This document shows positions 1 to 13,700 of a DNA stretch of 64,000 bases, one piece after another (positions within the stretch are counted from its first letter, which is position 1; every line of letters begins with the position of its first letter). Under the pieces are notes generated by a model. That model had not been told where the DNA came from and did not search any database. It saw only the letters and a list, made by a program, of their open reading frames with translations. This DNA comes from Sphaerolaimus hirsutus (Eukaryota; Nematoda; Chromadorea; Monhysterida; Sphaerolaimidae), in contig OZ038453.1 in assembly GCA_964036195.1 (NCBI GenBank), forward strand, positions 14,669,206-14,733,205. The letters run 5' to 3'. Position numbers and translations under genes: made by a program.

Positions 1-779
1 ATTTTCCTTCAGAAAGCACTGCGCCAGCTTATGTATCAATACTCACTGTCATAATTTTTGTGCATTATGTCCTTTTTTTGTGACTCAATTGAATTTTGTG
101 ACTTTTAATATATTTTTGATGACAATTTTGATTGAATGAAGTGTGAAAATTGTATGAAACTTCTGAAAATATGCATTCAAATGGTTATCGGTCCCGATAG
201 GGCTCAAAATGGGACTGTGGTCCTGGTACCTGGTTCGGCAAATCCTGGTCCCGGTCCGGATGCCCCAGTCCCGGTCCCGGTCCTGACAATTGAAAAATGC
301 CAGCCCCGGTCCCGGTCCCGACCACCTAGTCCCGGTCCCGGTTCCGATAAGAAAAATTTCTGGTCCCGGTCCCGGTCCCGGTCTGAAAAACTGGTTCCGT
401 TTGAACCCTAGATACATATTTACTCACCGATGGGGTAATATTCCATAATATATTGTACAGTGTTTTGAATTTTTTGTTTGGATATTTATCGGGTTATTCC
501 AATGATCTTTCATTTATATATTTATTTCTGCACACATAAATATTATTTATTTGCACACACCGACGGTTTAAAAAAATAAATTATAATTTATATTTACACA
601 AATTCTTGGATTGTGATTTTTTGATAACAGTTGTCATGGATTTGTGTGCACACCTGAAATGTGCGCTTTCCTCAAACACATTTATTTGTGACAATATTTT
701 AATTGTGATTACGCATCCAACTTTTCATTACTTCATCTAAAATTGTCTCTCCAATCACAGTGAACTGGGTCAATTAAAA
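1..779. other. 5' flank of the ZIP7 gene with a decayed tandem-word element
   Basis: No coding exon is supported here. Positions 184-410 hold tandem CCCGGT/CCCGGTCCCG words ending in GTTTGAACCCTA, the same terminus as the better preserved CCCGAT element at 4173-4625. The left terminus is degenerate and no target-site duplication is visible. The remaining AT-rich sequence up to 779 should contain the promoter and 5' UTR of the downstream gene, but no core promoter motif can be assigned with confidence. Confidence 0.5.
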
Positions 780-3700
780 ATGGGTAAAATCCAATTTGTA
801 ATTGGCATAATCTTTCTCATTGGCAATTTGCCAGAACTAATTAATTGTCATGGACATGAACACGATCACGGACATGCGCATGACCAGCCGGCTCATTACA
901 AATACAGCAAGGAAGCTAATTTGGCTGAGCAGGTTATTATTCAAATGATTGTGCATTTTGCACATGCGTGATCGTAGCTTTGTTGGGAGATTTTTTTTCT
1001 TCAAATTATCGACATGGTGTGTCGATTCGACGAGACTTTTCATTCATGCTATTAAGTCTTTTGATATCTTTAAAAAGATTTTGATGTTTGAAACTTCAAT
1101 TCAAATATATATTCAACGCTAAATTGATGGTGGGCAGACAAAGCCGTACTATTGCTGTAAGTTTTAACTTAGGAACAGCATATTATTTTGCAAATTCAAT
1201 TTTGCACGCTCAATTAAACCAACTTCCCCAATCATCTAACAACTCCTCCCCCATATCCAGGTGGACTCTCACGAGCACGGGCACGATCACGGGCATGCGC
1301 ATGACCATGGACATGCACACGACCACGAACACGATGCCGGACATGGTCATGCACATCAACACGGACAGCGGGGTGTGTTTTGATGTTATTTTGGGAATTT
1401 GTAGCTAGCTGGTAGTAGCTTGGGCTGGTGCTGTTTTTGCAAGTGGTGATAAATGGTAGGTTACGTTTAAACTCGATTGAACGCTTCTTTTAAGTTGTCT
1501 CATAAGGCACCGGTTAAACTCATTATGAATTTACTCATCACTCAAGTTCATTATGAATTTACTCGTCACTTAGCACTTTTAAATTACCACTCATGAATTT
1601 ACTTGAACTCACTTGCGCCTGAAATTAGAGACCTGTTTTACCTTACCAATTAAATTTGGGTCCTGTAATAAATATTTTAACCTTGAAACCCATTTTCGTT
1701 CCAGCCGCTAAGGCGTGGGATATTCCAGTTAAATTCGATCCAAATGGACCCTTCAATTTTTTGAACGACCGCACCACCGCGCTGTGGACGTATAGCATTG
1801 GATCTACGATTTTGATCAGTTTGGCACCGTATTTGATCCTGTATTTTATCCCGATTCAGGTTTGAGGGTGTTTTATTCGTTTTAAAAGGATTTCCGGTGT
1901 TCTGAAGTCTAAAAAAAAGTTCATTTCGTGATGAAGTATGTTGATTTCGATTTCGACAATGTTGTAAATACAATCTAAATGTTCATTTAGGTTCATGGCG
2001 CTTTTATCTTATGATTTTAGGATTTTATTTTGTTTTGGATTTTGTAAGTATTAAAAAACGACGTATCAAATCGTACCGAGTGTTTGAATAATAACTTTGG
2101 TGCGATCCTACTGTTGTTGGGGAATAAAGGTGTAAATAGTTGTGTGTTCAATGTGCTACTCTGATAGCTTTTTTATATTTCTTATTTAAATACAACCCTA
2201 AATACCCCCCCCCCCCCGCCCCCACCCGCAGTCGAATACAGCGGCACACGCGCCGCTACTAAAGGTGCTTCTATCATTCGCCAGTGGCGGTTTATTAGGA
2301 GATGCCTTTTTACATCTCATACCGCATGCGATCATGGCGCAGAAAGAGGCTCAGAGTGAGGGTGACCACGCTCATTCGCATGATACTGAACATCATGGTA
2401 GGTTTGAATTGAATTGTGATGCGCCATGGCGCTTTGGCGCTGGCGCCATTTTTTTGTGGCGCTAGTGGCGCTACGTACCGTGGCGTTTTAGGTGAGGGAT
2501 CACTAGGAATCACAAAATTTTATCTGTCACTTTACTCGATTTTTGCGTATTTACAAAATTTTATCAAATCGAAAAATTTTATTCATTTTTTAATGCTTTT
2601 TGACTATCCTACGCCTTTTATTAACATTATTTTCCCCTTTTAATTTTCACACTTTTCAGGCCATTCTCACAATGCCGGCACCATGAATGTCGGTCTGTGG
2701 GTACTTTTGGGGCTGGCCTCATTTTTGATGGTTGAAAAATCGGTCAGAATCGCCAAAGGGGGCGGTCATGGGCACTCGCACTTTCCAAAAACTGAGACAA
2801 CTGAGAAAAAAGATAAGTTGGGTGAGAAAAAGTTGGATGAAAAAGGAGAGGGGTTGAGAAAAAGAAAGAAGGATAAAGATTCGACTGATGGTGGGTTTAA
2901 AATGTGTTGTTGTTTTTTTGATTTGAGTGCGCACGGAATTAACCGGTGTTAACAAGTTTTGATGCAGCCGCAATATTAAAGTTTAGAAATTTGAATAAAA
3001 TGATTAATGTATATTATTTGACGTCACAACGTGTGAATGCTATTTATAAACCTAAAACATTTATCACATCAACATCATTTATGAGTAGGGTTGGCCGATG
3101 TTTTTTTTAAAACGTTTAAAAAAAAAAAAAAACGTTTTTTTTTAAAAAAAAACATGACGTCCGAAATGTTTTTTTTTAAAAAAAAACATCGGCCGAAATT
3201 TTTAGTACTAAGCACTAGGTATTTTGCAAAATTTTTGCGCGCAAGCGCGCAATTTCACACACAAATTGACATTGGTGGTTGTTTTCATTGGTTTTGCTGC
3301 ATTTTTAGTATCAAAACATCCATTTCTATGTGCTACCATGGGTGAATAAGCCGACATATGTTGCTGTAATATATAATATTGAGGTAATGTGCTTCCATGT
3401 ACCTCCACAGTGTGTAACTTCACTCCCAAAGTAACAACCTCCTTTTATAACCTTGTTTGATCACCATTCCGTGCCAAACTTTACCTGAAGTCACGAACAT
3501 TCGACTATAAGGCGATATACGAAAGATATGTCGACGAAAAATGGATATTTTTGACACAAATCACCACTTATAATGCTATCCCATGGCTCCACAGCCATTA
3601 TATGGTCATATTTAACATCACAGAGTATTGCCAGTGTCTGATATACCTATATATGTTGACACTAGGTCATATCTGGGAGCTTTAAAAAAAAAACGTTTTT

Positions 3701-6683
3701 TTTAATAAAAAAAAACGTTTTTTTAAAAAAAACAACGTTTTTAAAAAAAAAAAACATTGAGTTAAAAAAAACGTTTTTTTTTCAACCCTATTTATGAGAA
3801 CTTGAATTTCAATTTTTTTAATTTAAAAACAAACAAACAATAACTGACATCCTTCCAGACGAAAGTGCCGATGACGCGTCTCAAAGTAGCGAGACAAAGG
3901 TAGCCGACAATGAAATCGCCGTCGCTGGCTACCTGAATTTGGCTGCCGATTTTGCACACAATTTTACGGATGGACTGGCGGTTGCCGCCTCTTATCTCGC
4001 TGGTGAGTTTGTCAAATTTAAAAAAAATGAATTTTAAAAATGATGGTTGATTTCAATGTGCCATATATTTGAATACCGTATTTCCTCGAAATACCCCCCC
4101 CCCCTTCGAAATACCCCCCCCCCCTCGTTTGACCCCCCCCCTCTCGAGACCACTATGAAACAATCACCCCCCTAGGGTTCAAACGGGATCCCGATCCCGA
4201 TCCCGGATCCCGTGAAATTCCGGGATTTTGCAGTCCCGATCCCGATCCCGAAAATTTTCAAATCCCGATCCCGATCCCGAGAAACTCCCAAGTCCGGGAT
4301 CCCGATCCCCGAAAAATTAGTGAAATTATAAAAAGTGAAAAAAATGACATTTTTGTATGCAAAAATGTGAACGACAACATCCCAGCGTCCATTTTATACC
4401 ACTTTTCTGGCATCCAACAGTGTTTTGAGACCTTTATGAACAACTGTAGATGCCAGAACATTGCCCAAAATCTCTATCCCAAGACCCCAATCCCGATCCC
4501 GAAAAAATGCCAATCCCGATCCCGTGACCCCAATCCCGGCCAATCTCGATCCCGATCCCGATCCCGAAATCTCAAAAAACCAATCCCGATCCCGATCCCG
4601 AAAAGTCAATCCCGTTTGAACCCTAACCCCCCCTCGAAATACCCCCCCCCCCCAAATTGAGTGTAAAGAGAACGTACATGACAAATACTGCAGTTTGTGT
4701 TCTGCGTAGTGCAGAACACACGTTAAAACAATGTCGGAATCACGTTAGAACAGTGTTTATACCATCTACGTACTAATATTAGTCTACAGGAGTCTTTACA
4801 TGTCAGTTATTGATGCATTTTTCTACCCCAGCGCACATCACAAACAACGATTTTGTACTAGGATTTCAAAAAAGTTCTTGTGAAATAATAACCCCCCCCC
4901 CCTCGAAATACCCCCCCTCGTTTAACCCCCCTCCTCTCGGGACCACTATGAAACAATCACCCCCCGGGGGGTATTTCGAGGAAATACCGTATGTAGCTGG
5001 ATGCCAAAAATCTGTTGTTTTTATGTTAAAGAAAATCAAGACGTTTGAAAAAATTGAAGTTTTTATAAAAAAATCAAGGCGTTTAAAAAAAATTGATTTT
5101 TTTTCCAACATTAAATACACCCATATATTTCAACATTTAGAAGGGGGTGACCTTTAGAAGGGGGGGGGGGTAACGTTAGAGTCCTGTGCATGCAGCGTAT
5201 AATTTCTATAAAATTTATCGGGCAGCCCGACAAACCCTGTCGGGCTAATTAGGTTTCCAGCTAATTTTACCCACTTTTTCAGGAAACACTGTGGGCGTGG
5301 TCACGACTGTAACTGTGCTGCTGCACGAAGTTCCTCATGAAATTGGAGATTTTGCCATTTTAGTTCAATCCGGCTGCTCGAAGAAAAGGGTGTGTGGTGA
5401 TATTTTTGGAGGGACATTTTTTACTGACATTTTTGGGTGTTTAGATATATATTTGTGTGAAAGCAGCTTCGCAGAGTGGTAGTTTTGTGCATAACATTTC
5501 CGCGGAAAGGAATTCAGCTTTTGTAGTTCTCAATTGCGCAATATCCTGGTGCGGAAATTCTGTATAGTTTTCGAAATTCCATGGCAAAAAATCTGCCACA
5601 CAATTTCGAATCACTTTGAAATTATCGTCGCCCAATGCAAAGGTACATTAAAAACATATTCTCAACTTCAAGTAGGGTCGGGACGATATGACTTTTCGAT
5701 ATCGATATCGATCTGTTCTGAAACTCGATATTCGATATCAATACGAAAAGTAGTCAATATTCGACGTTTATTCAGAATTTTCGATATCGATACTCGCTAT
5801 GAGAAAATAGTTGGTAGTCGACATTCAATTCAATAATCGACCCAACCCCCTTGCCAACCCCCTCAACCACCCCCAACCACAGGCGATGTTACTCCAACTG
5901 GTGACTGCGCTAGGCGCTCTTCTGGGCTGCGTTATTTCCCTGTGCACGGCGGATCCAGAGGCGGTCGCTCACGCCGCCGCTGCCAGCTGGGTGCTTCCGT
6001 TTACTGCCGGTGGGAATTTTGGGGGTTTTTTTTTGTGGGGGGGGGGGGGATACCACAGAGACTAGTTTGCTAACAGAAGTAGACTAGGATTGGGTGCTGA
6101 TAAATCGGCTTTGAACGTATTTGAGCTTATCACGATGAGTTATTTTAAATCTTCGTCAACTGTAGGTAGTTGGCAGGAAGATCATTCTGGTGAACTCAAA
6201 TGTAAACCCTGATCTTTTTGTGATGGAAAACAAAAAGGTGAAAATGGATGAACAGCAACTCCTGGATGCCCGTCAAACATCTGTTGTAAATATTTATATT
6301 CAAAATAAAATTTATAAAAATGGTTCAAAAAATAAAAAAATGCCGAATGTGGTAGGGAAAAACGAAATGTCGAAAAATAGTACAGAAATTCAACAACCAT
6401 TTCGAAATAAAATTGGAAGACTCATTTGAAAAAACAGATAAAACTTTGATCAACGCCAGACTTGTTAAACCACCATGTGGTTCGAAATTGTCCTTTTTAA
6501 ACAGTCAAAATCCAATCCAAATGGCTCTATATTTAATCTAATTTAGGCGGTTTCATCTACATCGCGACTGTGTCAGTGATTCCAGAACTGTTGGAAGACT
6601 CTGGAGTTTGGCAGAGTGCCAAGGAAATTTTCGCCCTTTTCGTTGGCATAATGATGATGGTTGTGATCGCGCAAATGGAGTGA
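780..6683 (+). CDS. ZIP7/SLC39A7-type (Catsup-like) zinc transporter, complete, 9 exons
   Basis: Predicted ER/Golgi zinc-release transporter of the ZIP (SLC39) family, LIV-1/ZIP7 branch. Exons: 780-932, 1261-1372, 1705-1859, 2232-2397, 2660-2890, 3859-4002, 5283-5389, 5883-6009, 6547-6683. They join in one frame of 1332 nt (443 aa), close to the usual length of ZIP7 proteins. The start is the first ATG, followed by a signal-like hydrophobic stretch and a His-rich luminal segment; exon 2 is almost entirely HxH repeats. Diagnostic motifs are [20 protein letters not shown] (exon 4), [13 protein letters not shown] (exon 6, metal-binding TM4), [17 protein letters not shown] (exon 7, TM5) and the ending VIAQME. 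A charged Lys/Glu plus His cytosolic loop occupies exon 5. Introns carry several MITEs (3086-3790, 4074-4992, 5673-5843). Orthology to Drosophila Catsup or human SLC39A7 is inferred from motifs only. Confidence 0.93.
3086..3790. mobile_element. hAT-like element, AAACGTTT-arm family, copy 1 (ZIP7 intron 5)
   Basis: Starts TAGGGTTGGCCGATG and ends CAACCCTA. It is flanked by a perfect 8-bp duplication TTTATGAG (3078-3085 and 3791-3798). Both arms are built from AAAAACGTTTTTT words. The roughly 450-bp centre is shared with 10768-11388 and 20162-20813. Small open frames in the centre recur in two copies but are weakly coding-like. It is non-autonomous and lies wholly within an intron. Confidence 0.85.
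4074..4992. mobile_element. TACCGTATTTCCTCG-TIR element with nested CCCGAT element
   Basis: Outer TIRs are TACCGTATTTCCTCGAAATA and its near-complement ending at 4992. The interior is poly-C/CCCCTCG runs. A second element (4173-4625) sits inside it, starting TAGGGTTCAAACGGGA and ending CCCGTTTGAACCCTA, with arms of tandem CCCGAT hexamers. The surrounding C-runs make its target duplication ambiguous. The whole block lies in the ZIP7 intron between exons 6 and 7. Confidence 0.75.
5673..5843. mobile_element. Short element with CGATAT tandem arms (ZIP7 intron 7)
   Basis: Starts TAGGGTCGGGACGATA and ends near AATCGACCCA, giving an imperfect terminal inverted repeat. The arms consist of overlapping TCGATATCGATATCG words. 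It follows the same terminus-plus-short-word plan as the other families here. No clean 8-bp duplication is visible. It lies 40 bp upstream of ZIP7 exon 8. Confidence 0.5.
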
Positions 6684-6768
6684 GGTGTTTTTTGTTGATT
6701 TTTTTAGTATTGTGATAGGCTGAGATTTTGGCGGGTGATTGGTTTTTCCCATTTTTATGTGGAAATGG

Positions 6769-6980
6769 CCCCACACACTAGTTGACATCGCAAATAAATG
6801 TCAACTAAAGGTCAATTAAATAACACAAAAAACTTTAATGCATCACAGTTAACAGAAACAATGAAAATGTAATGTCACGATATAAAATTCACTATAACCC
6901 AAATATCACATAAGTTGAAATCACATAATTTACCAAAACTTAGTTGACACTAATTTTGATGTCAACTAGTGTGTGTGGGT
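6769..6980. mobile_element. CACACACTAGTTGACA-TIR MITE
   Basis: Inverted termini CCACACACTAGTTGACAT and ATGTCAACTAGTGTGTGTGG enclose about 210 bp of AT-rich sequence just downstream of the ZIP7 stop. Related termini occur at 12668-13327, 21519-21760, 24375-24605, 45095-45292 and 56916-57103. Confidence 0.7.
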
Positions 6981-7764
6981 CCAATATGTTCCAATGAGGT
7001 CTACAAAGGTCTCTTTATTTCAAATATTTTTGGTATTTATACAATTTAATTATTTATGTATCACGTTTTTTTATAACCAGCTGCTATCTAAACCCCCACC
7101 CAAAAGAAAATGCTTAAAATAAAACAAAAATGGAGACCCATAATATTTGTGCTACGCACGAGTGCTGTCAACTGGTTACCATGTAAAGTCATATAAATAT
7201 TATTAACGATTGAAACTACGATTTTCAAATATACATGCAGCAATTGAAACGTAAATATTGCGGCATGTGCCTTTGAACATTTTTCTGAAAACCGATCAAC
7301 TAAAATCTGAATTGACATGAAAACCAGTTGACACAGGCGACATTGTTGCACTGTTTCATGGATCTTTAGGCCGCTTGTATGCCAAGTTGAATGTTGGGTT
7401 TATTGCTTTTTATTGAGCATCTTACCTTTACACAGTTTTTTCTTTGACTGTTAAATATTGTTAATTCGTTGTTAAGTATTTTTAGGTACGTTATCTGGCA
7501 AACTGCCAAATTTTTACAATATGTCCGAGCTCCTTCGAAATAAAATGTGAGAAAGTTACATTTTTTACTGTAAAAATTGCGCATTGCCAGCCATTTCATT
7601 CCTGCGTATTTTGATGGGTACCAAAGGTGACTGAACTCTGCATCATAAGCATTTCTGTAAATCCATTTTCGTATTTATCATGTGAATTTTTATTAATAAA
7701 CTAATTCTGTAAAATACCATGGCCAATAAAAAAAATCGTTTCACGAAAACAATACAACCACCAG

Positions 7765-10700
7765 CTATTTTGGGTAACATATGCCCGTGTTCTTACAAAT
7801 CCAGTTCACATGTTTCGCCACATTGATGTAGTACTGTCCGAAAAAGGTGACATCTGGTGCACCAGGGGCGGAATTCAATTTGCCCCACAGTTTTTTCTGC
7901 CAGCCCGATTCGTTGTGTGGATTTATATTTATGGCTTCCCGATTATACCTATTTTTGAAGAATTACAGTTTGCGGAGGGTACACCTTACAATGAAATCTA
8001 CCATATCCCATCTGAATGAACGAACAGACAACGATTTTTTTCTCATCACGTTGGTGCACAATTTTTCACATAACCTTATTCATCAAACTATGGTAGCATT
8101 TATTGTATAGCGTTCTGTCCGTCCAGTATATGAAGTGGTTTTGAATTTTATTTGAATATATTTTCTGATGGAACGAATCGAGCTGCCCGTAAAAAAGTGT
8201 CGGGCTTATAGAATTCCTCACCCGGTCCAAATATTTGCACTCTGTTCCTCATATCGGTTACGTCTGCACATTCGGACCCCATGCTCATTACGCCCGCCAA
8301 AGTGTACCTGCGCGAATTTTTTAAAAATTTATGATTTGTAGGTAGTGTAAAAATGCTTGCATGGGCGAAAATCAGTGAATGTGAATGTAAAATTGTGAGA
8401 CAAACCTCAATCCTTTTTGCGTATACCTCTGTTTTATTATTGGCCCTCCGCTGTCGCCCTTCATAAAAAAAACATCATTAAAAATATGAAAAAAACATGA
8501 AAAGTTGAAATTTGAGGTTGTAAAACCCTACCATACAACCTACGGCGCCCTTCTCTTCTTTAGTACACATAAAATCCTCTGGAAAGGAAAGTTCGGTTCT
8601 CATTTGCCACATCTCTTTGCATTCTTTTGCATTTTTTGTGAACATGGTACCCTGGAGAGAAATTTAATTTGGGCCATGTGTTTTTCGGGTACCCGATTAC
8701 CTGCATGGAATATTTTGCGAAGCCTTAACATATGCGAATTTAATTGGCAGTTTTCTAAAGGAGCCTACACAGTTGACAAAATAATAATGCGCAGTGTATA
8801 GTTTCTGATATTATGAATCGGCTACCCGAAAAAATACTGGCAAAGTAAATTTCGTCCCTGGTTCAAAACGTTCGATTCATCCGATGGCTGCCCTGTGTCT
8901 GGGTCCACTATTAGTGCTGCGTTTACGAAGGGGTCTTTATATTTCACAAATTTTCAAACTTGATTCCATCAAATTATTATCCTTCTTCGAATAACTTCGC
9001 CTTTCAAGCATAGCATACATAAATCGGGGGGGGGGGGGGGGGGTCCACCAGATTTTGTGTAGTCCCATTCTGTTGTATGTTGACCGATTTTGATGCCGTT
9101 TGAGTATGTTGGGGTTTGAGGTCGGGGCTATGACTGAAATTTTGTTGTTTGCTCCAATAATCCCTCAGTCCCGAGATAAGGGAGTCTAAATATTTATGTG
9201 GTCATTTTGCATAAATTTGAAGCTTAATAACTAGGCCATTTCTGAGCATTTGGATTGTTCAACACACAAAAACTATCAGGACAGCCTGCAGATTCAATAT
9301 TTGTAGTCTGATTTGTGATGTCTAAATATCGTGCGCCGATTTGGCCCATTCTATAAACATAAAAAAAGTTTTTTCTAACATGCTATCATATACTTAAAAC
9401 ACTCACAAATTATCTTTGTCTCGTTGTCTAACATATTATGTTCTCGTTGTCTAACATATACCTATTCTCGTTGTCTGACATCATGTTCAGAATTTTTGTC
9501 GTGTTGAAAGTCATCAAATCGACACACGGAATTTAAAGATCACCAGTGACGACTGAAAAGTTATTGGAGCAAACAAAAAATTCAATCATAACCCCAAACC
9601 CCAACATACTCGAAGGGTATCAAAATCGGCCAATGAACATACAACTAACGATGGCAAACCCTCATGAAAAAACTATTTTACTTTTAGTGTTTTTTTAACC
9701 GACTTTTCGGATTTTCGAATTTTTTCCAAAACTAATTTTCAATTTTCGAATTTAGTTTTCGAATTTTCGAATCTTTTGATCACTTTTCGAATTTTCGAAT
9801 TTTTTTATGACTTTTCGAATTTTTTCCATCAAATTATAGCATTTTCGAATTTTTAGTCAGAATTATGAATTCATTTTAATGTTTTACAGTCTTCTGTACT
9901 GTTACCGCGGATCTATTTGCACATAGAAGTTCTGCGGCTACCAAATAATCCATGCAAAAGTGATGTTTTGAGTTAATTTTCTTGTATTTTACACATTTTT
10001 CACCAAAAATACCCAAAAAGATTCGAAAATTCGAAAACGTTTTCGAATTTTTTGAAAATAAAATAGATTTTTATGTATTTCACCGTGTGCTCAAAAATTC
10101 GAAAAGTCAAAAAAAATTCGAAAATTCGAAAACGTTTTCGAATATTTTTTTGCCATCGTTACATACAACAGGTATACTCGGCGGACAGCACACTTAGCAT
10201 GAAAACCAACCATAACCCATCTGAATAATGAACCAAAAATTATACCGTTTTTTCATCCGAATATTTCGTTTTACTATGGAATAATTAATTACGAAATTTA
10301 TCACAAGATTTTATTCATTAAATTATGGTAGGTTTTCATACTAGATGTGCTGTCCGCCGAGTATACATGTAAATACATACAACAATGGGACGACACAAAT
10401 GTCTGGTCGACCCCCTACCCTAAAATGCCACAGTCGATTTATGCTACGTATCTATGTCTGAAAGGCCCTTTTAAATGTTGTGTTCTAATCCGTTGGGCGA
10501 GAAAAATTAAATACAATCCCCTTGAATAAGCCGTATTCATATCTATATTTTCCAGGTAAGGGTGTCTAAATGGTTGACTAACGATTTATGCCATATCCAT
10601 AACTATGAAAAAACTTTGCCTTTTTCAATTTATCTGCATCAGAGCTGTTTGGCAGGCACATGATTGAAGCCCAAGTGCCACTTCCACAAGTGGACAAGTG

Positions 10701-13700
10701 ACAAGGAAATTGGTAAGTGGTGGGGAAAGTTTTACTTGTCAAATCATCAGACAAGTGGACTTCTGACTAGGGTTGGCCGATGTTTTTTTTAAAACGTTTT
10801 TTATTAAAAAAACGTTTAAAAAAAACAAACATGACGTCCAAAATGTTTTTTTAATTTTAAAAAAACATCGACCAAAATTTGTAGTACTAAGCACTAGGTA
10901 TTTTGCAAAATTTTTGCGCGCAAGCGTGCAATTTCACACACAAATTGACATTGGTGGTTGTTTTCATTGGTTTTGTGGCATTTTTAGTATCAAAGTATCC
11001 ATTTATATATGCTACCATGGGTTGATAAGCTGTCATATGTCGGTGTAGTATATAATATTGAGGTAATGTGCTTCCATGTACCTCCACAGTGTGTAACTTC
11101 ACTCCCAAAGTAACAACCTCCTTTTATAACGTTGTTTCATCACTATTCCGTGCCAAACTTTACCTGAAGTCACGAACATTCGACTATAAGGCGATATACG
11201 AACGTATCGACAAAAAATTTTTTTTTTGACAAAAATCACCACTTATAATGCTATCCCATGGCTCAACAGCCATTATATGGTCATATATAACATCACAGAG
11301 TATTGTCACTGTCTGATATACCTATATATGTTGACACAAGGTCAAATCTGGGAGCTATTAAAAAAAAACGTTTTTTTTTCCAACCTTACGCCACTTTTCC
11401 CGTCACTTTCCCACTTTCTGAATTTGCACCAGCCATCTTTTAGAAGTCTGAATGGAATCGGTTTCCAAAGTTCAAGTATGGCTATGTCATTCCCTGCCTG
11501 ACAAGGCCATTTGTGCCTGTGATTTTTGACATTTTTCTCCTTTTTTCATTGCACATTGAGTTCCAAACCAAAACCTACCCTTCAGACACATAGGCTTTGC
11601 TCACTTTTATTCCACCATTTTTCACATTGTCTAAGACTTGGTCTGTGTCAGTATTTTGTCCAAAAATGGCCAACATGCCTTGGCCTCTCCCAAATATTGT
11701 GCTGAAACGTTTTTTACGCGTGTATAATATTGTGAATCTTTCACGGGGCAGTCCCGCACCCTGTAAAGTTTCAAATGTCAAACGACTTTATCAGATGTCA
11801 TGCAAAATGCCAGAAATGCTCTAGTAAAATCTTTTCCTTTTTAATGTTATTTGACACTTGGCGTAAGAATTACACTACAGGGCACGGGGCTGTCACCTGG
11901 TGCCTGGTGCCTTTTTATGACGCCAGCTTTTTTTGAAGTATTTCGTTACCTTTTACCCTAAACTCATTTTAAATATACCGTATATCCTCGAATTTTGTCA
12001 GTGAAGTAAGTTTTTCGTTTGACTTTTTGACTTGGGTAATTTTTTCCTTACTCGGCTGAAAGGGGCGGTTAATTAGTTTAGTTTAAACATGTGGCTAGTT
12101 CCGCAAATTGAGAAGTGATAAGTAAAATGGCAAATGCGAAGTGAAATGGTAGAAGCGAAGTGAATTGAGAAGTAAAACGGCAAACGCGAAGAGAAATTAC
12201 TTTTTATTTTTTATGCTTCACACACAATTGACAATTTACTTGCCATTTCACGTCAATTTTGCCATTTTATTTCGCTTTTGCCATTTTACTTATCAATTTG
12301 CGGGGCTGGCACCTGGCTCGCTGAATCGGATAAATGTGCAGTTGTGCAGTGTATTAATTTGCCGCGTAACTATCCCGGATTGAGTTCTCTTTATTATCGA
12401 TTCATACCGGAACGCTGCAAAATATTCAAAAATATGTAGAAGTTCCTCCTTTAATTACCCCCTCGAATAAGTCAGACGTCTGCCATAAAACATTTATCTA
12501 GGGAAGTTATTCAAAAATACCTATACGGTAATTATCTCGACCGACTTGTTTTTATTTTCACAATCTTCCATTTTTTCGTTCGCCTGGACACAATGCGCGG
12601 CGGTGATCACGTGCCATCTGTTTGTGGAATTCAGATTGGGGAAAATTGGGCAAATTGGGGAATTTGGCGGCGCACACACTAGTTGACACTCGTGTGTCAA
12701 CTGGTCTGTGTCAACTCAGATTTCGGCTTCACGTGTCGCATGGAGATAACCAAATGCACATGCGGCAATGTTGAAAAATAAATATTGGCAATAAATAATA
12801 AAAATCGGCAAGTGCATTGGAACAGGGGCGGATTTTTGAGCGGGGGGGCTGCTTGTTTACGGAGGCCGGCGAACGGGGGGGGGGCTCAGCCCCCCCCCCG
12901 CTAAAATGTTAGCCACAGAGTGGCGGAATGGCGCCATGGCGCTGGCGCCATTCGTAGGCGCCACGCCATGGCGCCATTGGCGTTGGTGCCAGCGCCATGG
13001 AACACTGTATATGTAAATATACATACAAAAACAGCAAAAAGCACAATATTGAGTGTATTTATGATTATTTGTGGCTACATGGAGCAAATCTGATTATAAT
13101 ACCTTAAATCTGGCGAAAAATGCGCGCATGCGCGCAAAAATTTTTACGCTGACGTTGAAAAACTCGCATTTTCCGGTCACTTTCTGGTCTCACCCCTGGA
13201 AGGAGGGGGGGCTGCAGCCCCCCCCCTGGATACGGCCCTGCATTGGAAGATCGCTGCGACACGTGAGGCTGAAATCTGAGCTGACACAGACTAGTTGACA
13301 CACGTGCGTCAACTAGTGTTTGGGCTGCCTTTGTTGAATTTGTTCTTTTTCTTAATTTTCATTTGTCGCTGATCACCTGTATCTTGAATTGTGAATTCAC
13401 TTAGCGCTTAAACTTACTCAATTTTACTAAATTTTTACAGCAGCAAAATACAGCAATTTTACTAAATTTTACTAATTTTAGTCCGCTTGCGGAAGGATCA
13501 GGCCTATTATGCATGTAAACCCATTACGCATCTACATCCATTATAGACACATTATACCCGCAGGGGTAAGAAAGGGGGCGGGTTCCCCACCCCAAACTGC
13601 CCAGCTATCTATCTATACCGGAGGCAATTTTTTTCGGTTACTTTTCTCAGAACAGAACCCCCCCCAAGTAAATTACCTAGCTATCTAGCTATCTGGATCG

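Noticed and set aside
2416..2643. Frames around GGCGCTTTGGCGCTGGCGCC next to ZIP7 exon 4
   Set aside because: These are intron sequence with a GGCGCC cluster; the correct donor at 2398 excludes them.
3208..3429. Minus-strand frame repeated at 10887-11108 ([20 protein letters not shown]) as a possible transposon protein
   Set aside because: It lies in the conserved centre of a non-autonomous element and only two of three copies keep it open; similarity reflects element copies, not selection on a protein.
9061..9650. CRISPR-like or satellite array
   Set aside because: Only two inverted arms, no direct repeat-spacer pattern; the host is eukaryotic.
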